From: Mariannaea sp. PMI_226
Taxonomy: Eukaryota; Ascomycota; Sordariomycetes; Hypocreales; Nectriaceae
Assembly: GCA_024336345.1 (NCBI GenBank)
Contig: JANFOG010000006.1
Span: 2,418,001-2,482,000, forward strand
Direction of reading: 5' to 3'
Length of the DNA stretch: 64,000 bases
Shown here: positions 30,588 through 41,524 of the stretch, one piece after another
Layout: each line of letters opens with the position of its first letter
Position numbering within the stretch: the stretch's first letter is position 1
The notes under the pieces: model-generated
The model's database searches: none
Told to the model about the DNA's origin: nothing
Seen by the model: the letters and a program-made list of their open reading frames with translations, nothing else
Translations under genes and position numbers: made by a program

Positions 30588-31716
30588 GATTGCTGGTCTG
30601 AGATGCCGTAGATATGCAAAATGACTGTAATGGAATGTAATTGTGTACAAAAGATTGAGCTTCTCTTACGATGTCCTCTGACTCATCTCGCAATACGATG
30701 CGGGGTCATTTGGTCTCAGTGCTTCGCACGTGATCATTGATAACTCAACATGAGACAAATGCATGCATGTCTATTTCAACGTCTGAATATTCAGGTAAAG
30801 CAAAAAGTGCCCTCGACAGAGTATTGTTGCCTCAAAATTGCTAGGAGTCTAACGCTGGTGGGCTAGTTGAGTGTTAGGGACGAGGCTAATTTTATAATGG
30901 TCGCCTAATAAGTCGGCCACGATACGTTTCTCATCCGAGGCAAGGGAACATCTGTCACATATATGGCAGCAATGCTGCAATCATGGTGATTGACATAGGC
31001 ACTAAAAATGTCCACGCATCAAACATTGCATCTCCATCTTGCAGCAGCGTTAGCAGCGGTGGCAGCATGGTCTCCCCAATGGCATGTTTTGGTGTTGGAT
31101 GGTGCTGGGCTACCAATGTAAACACTTGCCTCTTCCCACTGATCTCTGGATTGAAGATAAAACATAGTATGGTGTAAATTCTATGTACGTGAAGTCATCG
31201 TTCCTCATGCTCTCACAGAAAAAGTTGGTGAGTTTGAATGAATACTAAAAGCAGGGCTCGCTCGCCGTCGCCGCCTCACTCGATGAGTCGCAACCAAAGA
31301 CTCCTCGGCAACCATCATGATCAATTTCATATTATTACGGAGATGCAAACTTGCCGCAGGCGTCTGTCAAACCGGAAAATATTTATCGCATTTGCAGCTT
31401 CTGGGTTTCAGGCTCAGAGATTCTCCCCTCGATGAAATTCAACTAACCGGCGTTACTGGTACTGGTATAGGGTATTTAGTAGCGACACAATTCTCACCTC
31501 CACAATCTTTATGAGCATGAATCACGATAGTGGGTCTAGACTATATCTAGGATGACAAGTGCCCACTTGGCGTATCAAATCGAAAAATCCTCTCACGTGG
31601 CGAGAATATCGTTGTGGACAAGAATTTTTTTTCATATTTTTCTCAGTTATACGGCCTTATACCCAACTCTTGTTCTGATGGAAAAAAAAAACCCCTTCAT
31701 CCTAATTCCGTAGCAG
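30588..31716. other. Divergent intergenic region
   Basis: About 1.1 kb between the ADP-ribosylglycohydrolase and the methyltransferase. Promoters for both are presumably here. An A-rich run lies just before the methyltransferase ATG (around 31681). No other gene supported. Confidence 0.5.
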
Positions 31717-32925
31717 ATGGCACCTCCAGCGTATCCGCTGCTCCCGTCAAGCAGCCTTCCTCATCTTTCGACTCTGGAAACCCTCACAGAGAAACAGATA
31801 CTCTCTGCGCTGCAGGGCTTGTCAGCCCTTTATTGCCCGTTGCCGGTCTCCGTAGCGTTGAAAGCAAATCCGGGGAGCAACACGATTTCTGATGGCACCG
31901 CGACTCCACTATTAGACTCCGGTTACACGTCTGGAACTGAGGATGACACTGATCGAGTTGAGCAAAAGCTTACTACCCTTCGCGCAGATGGCTTTGAGCG
32001 CAGTTTTGTAGAACGTTGGGTGACAGGCTTCATTGCGAAAGCTACCGAGCTACCAGGTCTTAGCTCAGAGGACGCACTTGATACCGCGCTAGAGCATGCG
32101 TCATTGGTCCTGGAATCATTCGTGGCACGAACGCTGGAAGAAGAGGAAAAAGAAAAAGACAATAGTGATTTTTCAAGGGACTTCTCTTTCGTACTCTCCC
32201 CGTCAAATACGGAGCAAACTGAACTCCCCATAACAATACGGTTGAACGATGGACTTGCGGGCACGAATTCCAAAGACAGCGACGACGTTGGCTTACAAAG
32301 TTGGGGAGCATCCATCCTGGTTTCCGGACTCATGTGTGAGACACCGGAGCGTTTCTGTCTCACTCAAGCTACCCTTGGCACTTCACCCCGGGTTATCGAA
32401 CTAGGCGCCGGCACAGGGCTGGTCAGTCTAGTTCTTGGAGCGATACTACCACGTTTGGGAGTCACACAGCCTCAAATAATCGCTACGGATTATCACCCGT
32501 TAGTCCTTGAGAATTTGCGCACGAATATAGATGAAAACTTCCATTCTAGCGACCATGTTTCAGTTCAGGCAACTCTCCTTGATTGGTCTTCGCCAATTTT
32601 CGAACCACCCCTCGAGAGGCCAGCTGAGATGCTGATCGCAACAGATGTTATATACGCTCCCGAGCATGCCGTATGGCTACGAGACTGCGCAACTCAGCTT
32701 CTCGGTCCTGACGGCATTTTTTGGCTTGTGGCCACTGTTCGACAAAATGGCAGGTTCGAGGGCATCAGCAATACTGTCGAGGCTGCTTTCACGTCCGAGG
32801 ACCGACCGAGGGGCAAGGATGGGCGACAGCTTACAATACTCCAGGGTGAAAAACTAGAGAAACAGAGTCGAATCGGACGTGGGGATGAGAGCGGTTACAA
32901 AATGTTTAGAATTGGTTGGGCATAA
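31717..32925 (+). CDS. Family-16 (METTL/FAM86-like) protein methyltransferase, 402 aa
   Basis: Intronless from ATG 31717. The N-terminal ~180 residues are a helical and acidic extension. The seven-beta-strand domain follows: the family-specific DVGLQSWGASILVSGLMC, then SAM motif I VIELGAGTGLVSLVLG, motif II IIATDYHPLVLENLRTN, and the post-II motif MLIATDVIYAPEHAVW. These match Methyltransferase_16 proteins, which methylate lysines on translation factors and chaperones (for example the EEF2KMT/Efm3 and METTL21 groups). The N-terminal extension and length are closest to the FAM86/Efm3 layout, but I cannot assign a protein substrate. Database labels of nicotinamide N-methyltransferase for such proteins are likely historical. 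Cytosolic. Confidence 0.85.
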   Translation: MAPPAYPLLPSSSLPHLSTLETLTEKQILSALQGLSALYCPLPVSVALKANPGSNTISDGTATPLLDSGYTSGTEDDTDRVEQKLTTLRADGFERSFVERWVTGFIAKATELPGLSSEDALDTALEHASLVLESFVARTLEEEEKEKDNSDFSRDFSFVLSPSNTEQTELPITIRLNDGLAGTNSKDSDDVGLQSWGASILVSGLMCETPERFCLTQATLGTSPRVIELGAGTGLVSLVLGAILPRLGVTQPQIIATDYHPLVLENLRTNIDENFHSSDHVSVQATLLDWSSPIFEPPLERPAEMLIATDVIYAPEHAVWLRDCATQLLGPDGIFWLVATVRQNGRFEGISNTVEAAFTSEDRPRGKDGRQLTILQGEKLEKQSRIGRGDESGYKMFRIGWA

Positions 32926-34215
32926 ATGGCAAACAGGATACAGTTACGAGAGGGACGATTTACGCATAGATGAGTAGACTTTTAGCGCTGCCGCTTTTCA
33001 ATAGAAGGTATTAGAGGAAATAGAAGGGTTGCTGGTGTGCAACTTCCATTCTGTTTAGAGGATCCCAGCGTATCCCTACAGAAGCTGTTCTCAGCACCTC
33101 CAAGCTATACAGCATGCGTATTTTCTCACTAGACCAGCAGAGGCATACAATGGCACTTCAAGCACTGGGGTTATTATAAGTCTCCCATAAAGAGATCTAT
33201 CCCATATGGAGGCTTTCAACACTTGTTCGCAAAGATAAATTGCATTCTAAAGCACATAAGCCAAGGAAAGGCTGAAACGCTACAACATCTTCAAGGCGTT
33301 AAAACTTTTCTCCTAAATCATCATATAGCTATATTAAATGCCTCCAAGACGAGAAGTCATTTACCACAAGCTGAAAATGCAAAACGCCCTTATGGCTCTA
33401 AGAATAGGGCTGTCAGAGAGCTTTAAAGTTAAAAAGGATGGAGCGCTAGGGATTTGAGATCTGAAACATAGTGTAAAAGGTTATCTTAATATGCTTATTG
33501 GATCCCTTTCCCGCCCATCTTACCATCTGTCTGGATTAGCTCAATCTACATTCCATCTCTGCACGATCATTTCCGAAATGCGGATCTTGCAGGCATTAAA
33601 GTTGGTCTAGATCAGCACCGGAGTATCAGCCCCGTGATAATCTATCGCCGTCAACCCTATTATGGATGAGGAGCAGTAATTATCTATTACTAACTCAATG
33701 CGGAGTCTTGACCTGTCAGTCTAGAACCGGAAGGGGCGGCGCCCCCAAGGCAGCGGCTCGTCCGTCTGGTCTACTTTAGAATGGTTCTAACAAAAGATAA
33801 TCCATTATACACTTATCAAATATGTCAAAACCACAGATTGAGTGTATCCTTAGCCTCTATACTGAGTCCACAAGATAAAATAATGTGGCGCTAAGGAAAT
33901 GGGGTCTCACCCAGATGACCTTGCCATGCTTACCATCTAGACCGTTTGAACGTAAGGGGGAAGAAAAGCTAAGAATTCCAACTTTACAAGCCACTTGGAT
34001 TCAACTCTAGAGATATTGGAATCAAGAAGATATAGTATCTAAACTAACATCCAAAAACTATAAGAAGGCCAGCTTCCTTCCACATCTAAGGACTTTTTTT
34101 TATCATCACTCTCACACATTACAATCAACAAGCAACTTCATTACATAATTCAACCAATCCACTTTACAATCAACTTTCTCCTTTTTTGAGATCAACTCTT
34201 TCCCAAACCACCAAT
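32926..34215. other. Intergenic region, AT-rich with degenerate sequence
   Basis: About 1.3 kb before the hydrophobin. Parts (33220-33430 and 33830-34070) are AT-rich and have transposon-like frame fragments, but no intact motif or terminal repeat that I can confirm. The last ~130 bp are CT/CA-rich and form the hydrophobin leader and promoter. No gene supported. Confidence 0.4.
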
Positions 34216-34683
34216 ATGCAGTTCACTTCTATGCTTGCCATCCTTGTCGCCGTTACCGGTGCTGTTGCTGCTCCCGGCGGCTATAAGCCCCCCAAGCCTG
34301 AGAAGCCCGCTCCTCCCCCTGCCTCTGTCCAGCAGATCCAGTGCAGCAGCGGTTCTCCTTATTGCTGTACCTCCGAGGCTGATGGCGGCAAGAAGGGATC
34401 TGATGGCGGCAACGCCAAGTTTAACTGCTCCATCCTCTCTGGCACTTGCAACGCCATCGCTGTGTGCTGCAACAACAACGTAAGTAATTGAACCCCCCCC
34501 CCCCCCCCCCCCCTCCCCCCCCCAGGAGAATTGCCCAGCTCCCAGAGCTCGAAAAAGCTTCTTACTAATAATTAAAACTAATAGAATGGCGCGGCGACTT
34601 GCACCGGCCTTGGCTCTGCTTCTATCTACATCTCCAACTCTGGAAACTCTGGCGGCAAGAAGGGTGGCTACCGTGGTGACTAA
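34216..34683 (+). CDS. Hydrophobin (class I-like spacing), secreted, 120 aa
   Basis: Two exons, 34216-34479 and 34585-34683, with a 105-bp intron. The frame extends ten codons upstream to a TTG; the ATG at 34216 gives a perfect signal peptide (MQFTSMLAILVAVTGAVAA). A Pro/Lys-rich linker (about 20-40) follows. Eight cysteines at 43, 50, 51, 71, 78, 84, 85 and 94 give the hydrophobin order C..CC..C..C..CC..C, with spacings 6-19-6-5-8. The x5 spacing before the second CC pair is class I-like, while the C4-C5 spacing (6) is shorter than the usual class I range. The eighth cysteine is supplied by exon 2. A Gly/Lys-rich tail ends the protein. Hydrophobins coat conidia and aerial hyphae by self-assembly at air-water interfaces. 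Confidence 0.85.
34493..34523 (+). repeat. Poly-C tract inside the hydrophobin intron
   Basis: Twenty-one C, one T, then nine C, beginning 13 nt after the 5' splice site. It ends in CCCAGG, which offers a decoy acceptor. The homopolymer is prone to length variation and to sequencing or assembly error. Confidence 0.9.
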
Positions 34684-37402
34684 ACCATTATGCCTCAATC
34701 TATACTACAATGTTATAGCTCCACTATCAAGCTACATCTTGATTGTAGTTAGCTTATTGGATAGTCTTTTTTCCCCTATGAGCTGGACTCATAAAGACTG
34801 CAAGAAAGGAGTGGAAGAGGATGTTAGTTAATTAGTGGGTTTTAAGGGCTTCTAATTAGTTAATTTGTTTTTTTTTTGGTTTTATCTTAGTTTAGTTATT
34901 TGCTTCATATATAATAACCGGTTTTTGCTAAAAACTTCATATTCTCGTAATTGCTCATTTGTGCCTATTCTATGTAATAAGGGAAGGGGAGGGAAAAAGG
35001 AAAAGGGAAAGCGATTTTTCATATTGCTAGCTCTAGTACGGCTATAGTACAATTACAATATAGCTAAATATGGTACCTTGTATTTTGGTCGTGGCATGAC
35101 TAAACGCTTGGATTGGCAGTGGATTGTATGGTGAAATCTGGGGAATGCCTATTAAATTCTCAACGAATGCGGAGAAACCAAACATCCGATCGTTCTGATA
35201 ACTAACACGAACATACGGAGATAGAGGATTCGGCTCGTCTGAAGCCGGCGGATGTGGGAGTGAAAATCGACTAGTTTACTAGTGGGAATAAAACGACTAA
35301 AGCTCAGTGCCGGCTGCCGGCCTGTTTCTCAATCAAATCAACAAGCGTTCTCTGATTTGTTCCTTTACGCTATGCGTATCTCTTGGCAACTGTGGTAATG
35401 ACTTCATTTGGCATCACCGAAAAGTCTCGAGGGCCATGACCAGTGTGGACTGCTGCGCCGGCAACATGAGCTGACCTCGGCTTTTGCTCAGCCCGAGGAT
35501 GCTGTGACGCCTTGTTTCACGAGTCTTTCATGCATCACGACGCTGCTGGTCGGTGGATAGTTTTGGGCGTAGCATGTTCTCCTCCCCTCCCCCCCACCCT
35601 CAAGCCTTTATTTAAATTACAGGCCGCTAGCTGACAATCCAACGAATCTCAGGGGATTTGGCTTACAAACACTCCTCTGTCAAGCTTTTCCCCGACTAGC
35701 ACCGACTAGAAGCTGTTAGGAGCAACGTTACTTTATAGTGACAACCGGAGGTGAGATACTTAGCCGCTAAAATCGGTGGCGATTGGAAAGGACGTTTTTG
35801 AGAGAATTGATCTAATTATAGTGGCGGCTGGCCAGCACAAGCTGCGGCGGCACGCTGCCTCCCTCTGAAGACAGCTCAAGCCCACGACCATTGCCTTACG
35901 GGGCTAAATCCAGCGCTATCTTTGCGGCTATCGCTATTCGCTGGAGTACGGTAGGCTCTGGCTGCTTCTTCATCGGCCCTAAGGATTTGACTCCCATCGT
36001 TTTAGTCTTCCCGCCACGGGGTGCGGGCCAAGTGACTACCTATGTAAGGGTTTTCATTTTAACTGACAACGGGGTTATCTCCCTCTGCAAGGCTTTCAGA
36101 TTAAAATGCTATACGGAGTCTAGAAAGTTTGGTAAATTGGGAGAAACTTGGGAGGAGTCGAACAGGGTTAGGATCCTAGACTCCCTTCTACCCATCCTGA
36201 CTGAAGTAGACCTGTCGAGCCATCCCACATGGGTATTTATTATGTAGGAAATCAGAGGACCTAAGCCCCTTTTCCTAACTACCATCTGTATGGCTGATGT
36301 ACGAGATTCGCAGATGGGGAGATAGGCGCCCTTTTGTACCATGTCAAAACGTCCGGGCGTCAAACAACAACAGGGGTGGCTTATTATTAGCACGTACTAC
36401 TAAGTGCCACAGCCTAATTACTCGAAGACCATGTGTGAGAACAACCCCGCAGATTTCGCACCAAACAAATCAAGCTCACTCAGGATGCTTGTGAACTATC
36501 GCGAACCCCCTTCGTGTGAGCCAGCTTGTTCTGTGTAAACCGTAGTCATTCCCATTCAATACTCTACTCCATTTCTCGGCTTTCATTATAATCTTCGTAA
36601 CCGCAATCTATTGGACGTTACGAGACGGAGGATGTGTAAGACCCGACTGCTTGAAATACGCCTTAGTTTATATTCTCCGCCAACATGAACCTATCGCAAC
36701 ATGGTTTATCCCTTGAGAGTTGACCAGACCGCTACAGCGATCTTTAGAAGATCAGCTCATGACAATTTACCTGATTTGCGGACCTTAACATATGTGCAAC
36801 CGTATAAACAGCCGTATCGAGCTAGCTTGGGCGCAGAAATCCTCCAATCCTTTAACTGGAGCCAGACCCATCTGAATTAATCGTACGGAGCAATGTAGAT
36901 CGCAAATGTTTTAACACCGATACAGCGCAAGTCGGCGCTTGTGAATTGCCGTTGCGCAAGGAGAATAAGCGCCTTGCGGCAAGGCTCCAATGAACGGCGA
37001 ATATATTTGCACGCGGTAGCTGGGGTGTGTCTCAGATTTCCCGACCCTTCCGTGCCTTTACTCCCAAATCTATCAAGCTCAAGCAAAATATCCCGAAAGG
37101 GTGATTGAATGGTGTTTTAACCCCAGGCCTAGGCTTATGTAAGGATTAGACTAAAAGCATGCTTAAAGATTTGAAGGATCTTTCTCACGCAGAAAGCTCG
37201 GTGATCAATTTGGCAAGGTGGTGCTATCCAAAAAAAAGCGTAACATCAACAGCAAGAAACGCATGACGTTGATGAGCGGTTACAACATTCAAGTAGGAAT
37301 ACGTATAAATACTAGTAATGGCCTTCACTGAAGCTTTTTTGCAATCCATGATTACTTGTCACGACGTGCTCTCTTCGCCGGTCTTACAACAAGCCATTCA
37401 GG
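34684..37402. other. Long intergenic region
   Basis: About 2.7 kb, one of the longest gene-free stretches here. Left part: hydrophobin 3' UTR with T-rich sequence. Middle: mixed composition with no supported gene; the 118-codon frame at 35891-36247 starts at TTG and has no recognisable motif. Right: promoter of the secreted protein gene, with a TATA box at 37304-37310. No RNA gene or mobile element could be confirmed. Confidence 0.45.
37304..37310 (+). promoter_or_regulatory. TATA box of the secreted 491-aa protein gene
   Basis: TATAAAT lies 99 bp upstream of the chosen ATG at 37403, a position typical of TATA-driven fungal secreted-protein genes. Confidence 0.45.
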
Positions 37403-38996
37403 ATGAAGCGATTTTCCTCTCTAGCCTATCTCGCACTTGTGCGACAGGCTATTTCATTCCCTACTGTTATCACCCGTCGAGATGTCCCAGATCCATTTCC
37501 GTATATCAATGCTGGGGACAAGACCTATCTCAACAGAACCTGCACTGATCCTGGGGTAGTCGATGCCAACATGGACCAAGGTATTCGATGGGACGACCTC
37601 AATTGCAACGAAGCTATGTATCAGGTTTTCGCAGGATTTAACCTCGGCACGAACGTCAATTTACCCTTTGTCGAGTTTTTATCGAATGCGTTTCACGGCC
37701 CTGAGGGATGGGACTGTCAAAAAATTGACAATCAAGCCTGCACGAATACCCTTCTTTGCACTGATGTCACTGTTCCGGCTGCGTATGACATAATGAATTC
37801 GATTGCAACACTTCATTCTGTACGCCTCTTCATACTTTTAGTATCCAAAATTCTATCGCTAACTTTGATAAGCTATTGCAATCCGGCTATAATGAACTTA
37901 ATGTTGCTCGATCAGACCTCGAATTCTCGCTCCCGACTTTTATGTCAACCTTCTGCCCAGTTATACCGCCTGATCTGGCTCTCGAGATTTTCAAGTCGAT
38001 TATCGACGTCGTTGGCTTTGCAGCTGGAATGGGTTCTGCTTTCTTTTGGAATAAGCTTGCCACTAGATTGCTTACCTTGGGTGGCGAGGATCGAGGATGG
38101 GCAAAGGATTCTTTCAATACTGGAATTGCACTCATTCTGAACCTGTCGAAAGACAATCTCAACCAGTAAGTTAAATCCATTTCCTATGTTCTACTGATTC
38201 AATAGCTGATTTGCATTCGTACCAACCCAGACCCAAGACGGATCTTGATAAACAGAACCTAATCGAAGATCAAGCCAACGTTTTCTTCGAATTTATGATG
38301 CAGACCTTCGTCGATTTCAATAACGAAGTATTCAGCGGAAAAGGCGATTGGATGGCAATTCTGCGCGACATATTGATGGATGGCAAATTCATGCCTAACA
38401 CCAATCTCGGCATTGACGCTGATGAATACAAGGCTAACATGAAGGCTATCGTCTACGCTGCGATGATACCTAAAGCCTGGAAGCTACATGACTCTGATGC
38501 CAGGCCCATCATCCTTGAGACGCAGGACCCCTGTGATTCTGATGAACGCACCTCTTATATAAGCCAACTAATTGACGACGATGTTGCCAAAAAGACACGT
38601 ACATGTATCGACGGCAGCTACGTGTATTTGGTCAATCTCAAGCCTGGAGGGTTCTGCTCACCTAATCCTAATCTCGCCTGTCCAAGAGGAACTTTCGAGG
38701 CACTTCCAGGTGGAACAAATGATGTATTGGATGGAACGCAATGGGGCAGTCTGACGCTTGCAGATTTGGTGACATCGGTCAAGACCGGCTACACCACTTA
38801 TGGCAACACAAACAATTATTCTTTGGACCCTAATGCGATGGCCCCCGAAGACCCTCTGGATTTCTATAACTCCAACATCATGCCGGGTTTTGTCCAGGGA
38901 CTTTGGTGGTGTCCCCTCTCACAAACTGACACGATCAAGAAAGCGATCGACCCTAACCCGCCGAACAATCGCCCGGACTTTTGGCCATGCTTCTAA
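37403..38996 (+). CDS. Secreted cysteine-containing protein of unknown function, 491 aa
   Basis: Three exons: 37403-37819, 37873-38165 and 38231-38996. The first intron (53 bp) ends in AAG with a perfect CTAAC branch site 13 nt before it; the second (65 bp) uses GTAAGT..CCCAG. The N-terminus is a signal peptide (MKRFSSLAYLALVRQAIS), followed by TVITRRDVPDP, where the basic pair could be a Kex2 site. The mature protein has 12 cysteines spread over its length (an even number), internal amphipathic segments such as IFKSIIDVVGFAAGMGSAFF, and a C-terminal part with GGFCSPNPNLACPRGTFEAL and a final PDFWPCF. No catalytic motif is recognisable. It looks like a fungal-specific secreted family (DUF-level). 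It could be an effector, a surface protein or a secreted enzyme of unknown class. Confidence 0.75.
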
Positions 38997-39769
38997 ATGA
39001 TGGCACTGGCACTATATTTGATTCGTACCAGCTTATTATTCAACTGCGTGGTGTAAACAATTGATCTCACCACATTTAGATAGATAATTCATGGAGTGTG
39101 TATGGAGATTGTGTGCTGTCCGTATTACTATTGTACCAATGTGCACAAATATGTCAGGACTTCCCGCGTAATAGCCAACTCTAACGTCATGGTCTGCAAT
39201 ACCCTGAAGCAGGTCCACGACTTTATTTGAGCGCATCAAATTGTGCTCGACTTGGAACGTGTCAGCTACTACTGGATGAGCGCTTTTTCCCAAAGGAAGC
39301 CACACTATTCTCAGCACTGCGCTTAGACCGCCTCATCGCCAGCGTATCTTTCAAGCATTTTTAATGTTAAGTACAAACTAGCCTCAGTTCCAGAAAGGCC
39401 TTTGGCTTCTTTGGTTTGCTTCATAGCTCTCTACTCTGGGATTTGCGGATTAATGCCTGGTCTTGTCGGTGGAACCCTTAAGGCCCTTGTTGCTGTATAA
39501 ACCATTGACAGGGGTATAAGCAATCTCTGTTAAGAACTTGCTATTTCGACATATTGAAGGACCTCGTTCTTGCTATCTTCAAGGTACAGCTCCTATACAT
39601 TGTTCATCTAACCATCTTGAGGCAGCCAGAAAAAAAAACCAACGTACAAACATCCTGTGTTTAGAACACATGTAGATTTTAGCTTCTCTACGCTGATACC
39701 GGATTTACCAAGCACGTCATTTTTAATTGCTTGATTGAACATCATAATAAATTTGGTCATGGCGTTCTG
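38997..39769. other. Convergent intergenic region
   Basis: About 0.8 kb between convergent genes (secreted protein and sugar transporter). The small minus-strand frame at 39036-39317 has no recognisable domain. Nothing else supported. Confidence 0.5.
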
Positions 39770-41524
39770 CTAAGAAAACACGTCGACTTTGGTTGACTTG
39801 AACTTTCTGGCTGATACACCACGCTCAAACAACGCATCGAGCTCCGCGTAGGTTCTTCCTCTAGGCTCCGGTAGAAAGAAATAACACCACAGAATACAGA
39901 TAATGCAACTTCCACCCCAAAAGAAACCTGCCTTTGCTCCCCAATTCCAGGCCGTAGGATTGATCATCCGTGGAGTGATGACGCCGTTGACAAGTGACAT
40001 GGTATTGTATGAGATGCGAGCCAATACGACAGTTCTTGTCCGCAACGTTAGTGGAGATAACTCGGTGACCAAAGAGTAGCAGATCGGCCCAACGGCCGAT
40101 CCATACACGAACTGGAAGGTGACCATCACCCCTGCAATTCCCCATGCGGCATCATGAGCTTTAGATAGACTTAGAAATCCCATGAGAAAGAGGAGAATAC
40201 ACTGAAGCGATAAGCCCCCAATGTAAAGAGTTCTTCGACCGAACCGCAGCATCATAAATCCAGCAACGAAGGTCCCTAACATACCGATGCCCTCTTGGAT
40301 GAGCGTTAAGCTGAAAGAATTGCTTGCTGACAGGCCTGCCTGCTCGAAAAAATATGTCGAATAAGCACTCAAGCCTGAGCCACACAGTCGCTGAATGGCC
40401 CACGTCGTGCATACGATGGCTGTCCGACGTAGATTTGGGCTTCGAAAGCAGTCGATGTAGGACGCCCCCGCCACCGTTTCTTTCTCGATTGCATCGGTAT
40501 GCACCATCATGGCTACAGTTTTCTCCGGGCTGAAGTCCGACGACGAAGTTGACAACGCAAGCCGGCGGACAGACCGTTCAGCATCCGCGAGGCGGCCTTT
40601 CCTTACTAACCACCAAGGAGACTCTGTTCATTATACTCTGAGTATTAGCACGGTACCTTCATAGGTGGCATGTCGGATCTCTCTACTAACCCGGTGCGAA
40701 TAGGACGCCCAAAATAATGGGCACAGGCCAAATCCACTGCAATGCAAATGGAATGCGATAACCCCAATCGTCTGAACGCTTGAGGCAGCCTCGTAGCACA
40801 CCAGTCGAGATCATCGCTCCAATAAACCAACAAATATTTACCCACTAGGAATTCCGATGGTAAGAACTGGTCCTGAACTTGATTTCTTTTCTTGTTTTAG
40901 TAAGAAGCAAGAACTTACAGATGTGAGATAGCTGCGTAACACAACAGGGCAAACTTCTGACGCATACACAGTTGTCAAGGTTTGGAAAACACCCAGGGGC
41001 ACTCCAACAAGAATTTCTCCGACAAGGAGAGTCACCAGATTAGTAGAGAAAAACTCGACAAAAATAAATCCAGATATCGCAACAAGCGACACGATCATGG
41101 TTTTGCGATATCCAAAGCGCTCTGATGCCCAACCGTTGATAGCCAAGCCGATAATTTGTCCGCAGAGGGCTCCGTCAATTAGTCCTGTCTGCCAAGCTGC
41201 AGAGAGCTGGTAGGTGTCTTTCCCGGGGACTTGATGACCAAACTTCTTTTGGAACGATGGATAGGCAAAGAAGTTCCCAAGCAGTGCAGTATCAAAGCCT
41301 TCCATGATAACGGCAGTTGAGAGAAGTAGTGACCAACCGATGGCCTTTGGGTAGAGACGAACACCATCCAAGAAGCTTAGCCGCTGTTCACTCTCGGTTC
41401 CTTGTTTGGCATCCGTTATGATATCTGCATGCTGTTGATTTACATGACTGATGACTTCAGAAAACTGAGTATGGCTCTGGCTAGGCGTCACAGGGCCGAC
41501 GGTAATCGCTGCCTGCTTAGACAT
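39770..41524 (-). CDS. MFS sugar:H+ symporter, alpha-glucoside (maltose) permease-like, 537 aa
   Basis: Three exons: 41524-40919, 40844-40691 and 40623-39770, with introns of 74 and 67 bp. Joins restore SYLTSWVNICWFIGAMIS and LFAPESPWWLVRKGR; PESPWWLVRKG is a hallmark of maltose/alpha-glucoside permeases. Other sugar-porter motifs are GWASERFGYRKTM after TM2, GRRTLYIGG in the second half, and the terminal PEPRGRTYAELDALF. Twelve transmembrane helices are expected in the plasma membrane, with a cytosolic N-terminus of about 55 residues. The substrate could be maltose, trehalose, sucrose or another alpha-glucoside. No glucosidase gene is adjacent, so it is not an obvious MAL cluster. Confidence 0.9.

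Noticed and set aside
33220..34070. Transposon remnant upstream of the hydrophobin
   Set aside because: AT-rich and degenerate, but I could confirm neither terminal repeats nor a transposase motif, so I did not call a mobile element.
34501..34526. Alternative 3' splice site at CCCAG in the hydrophobin intron
   Set aside because: It would shift the frame, lose the eighth cysteine and run into unrelated sequence. The ATAG at 34584 restores the hydrophobin pattern.
34192..34698. 168-codon minus-strand frame over the hydrophobin gene
   Set aside because: It is the antisense shadow of the hydrophobin; its GGGEGGGGGGG stretch is the translated poly-C tract.
35891..36247. 118-codon frame in the long intergenic region
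   Set aside because: Starts at TTG, has no ATG-led model, no recognisable motif and no splice partner.
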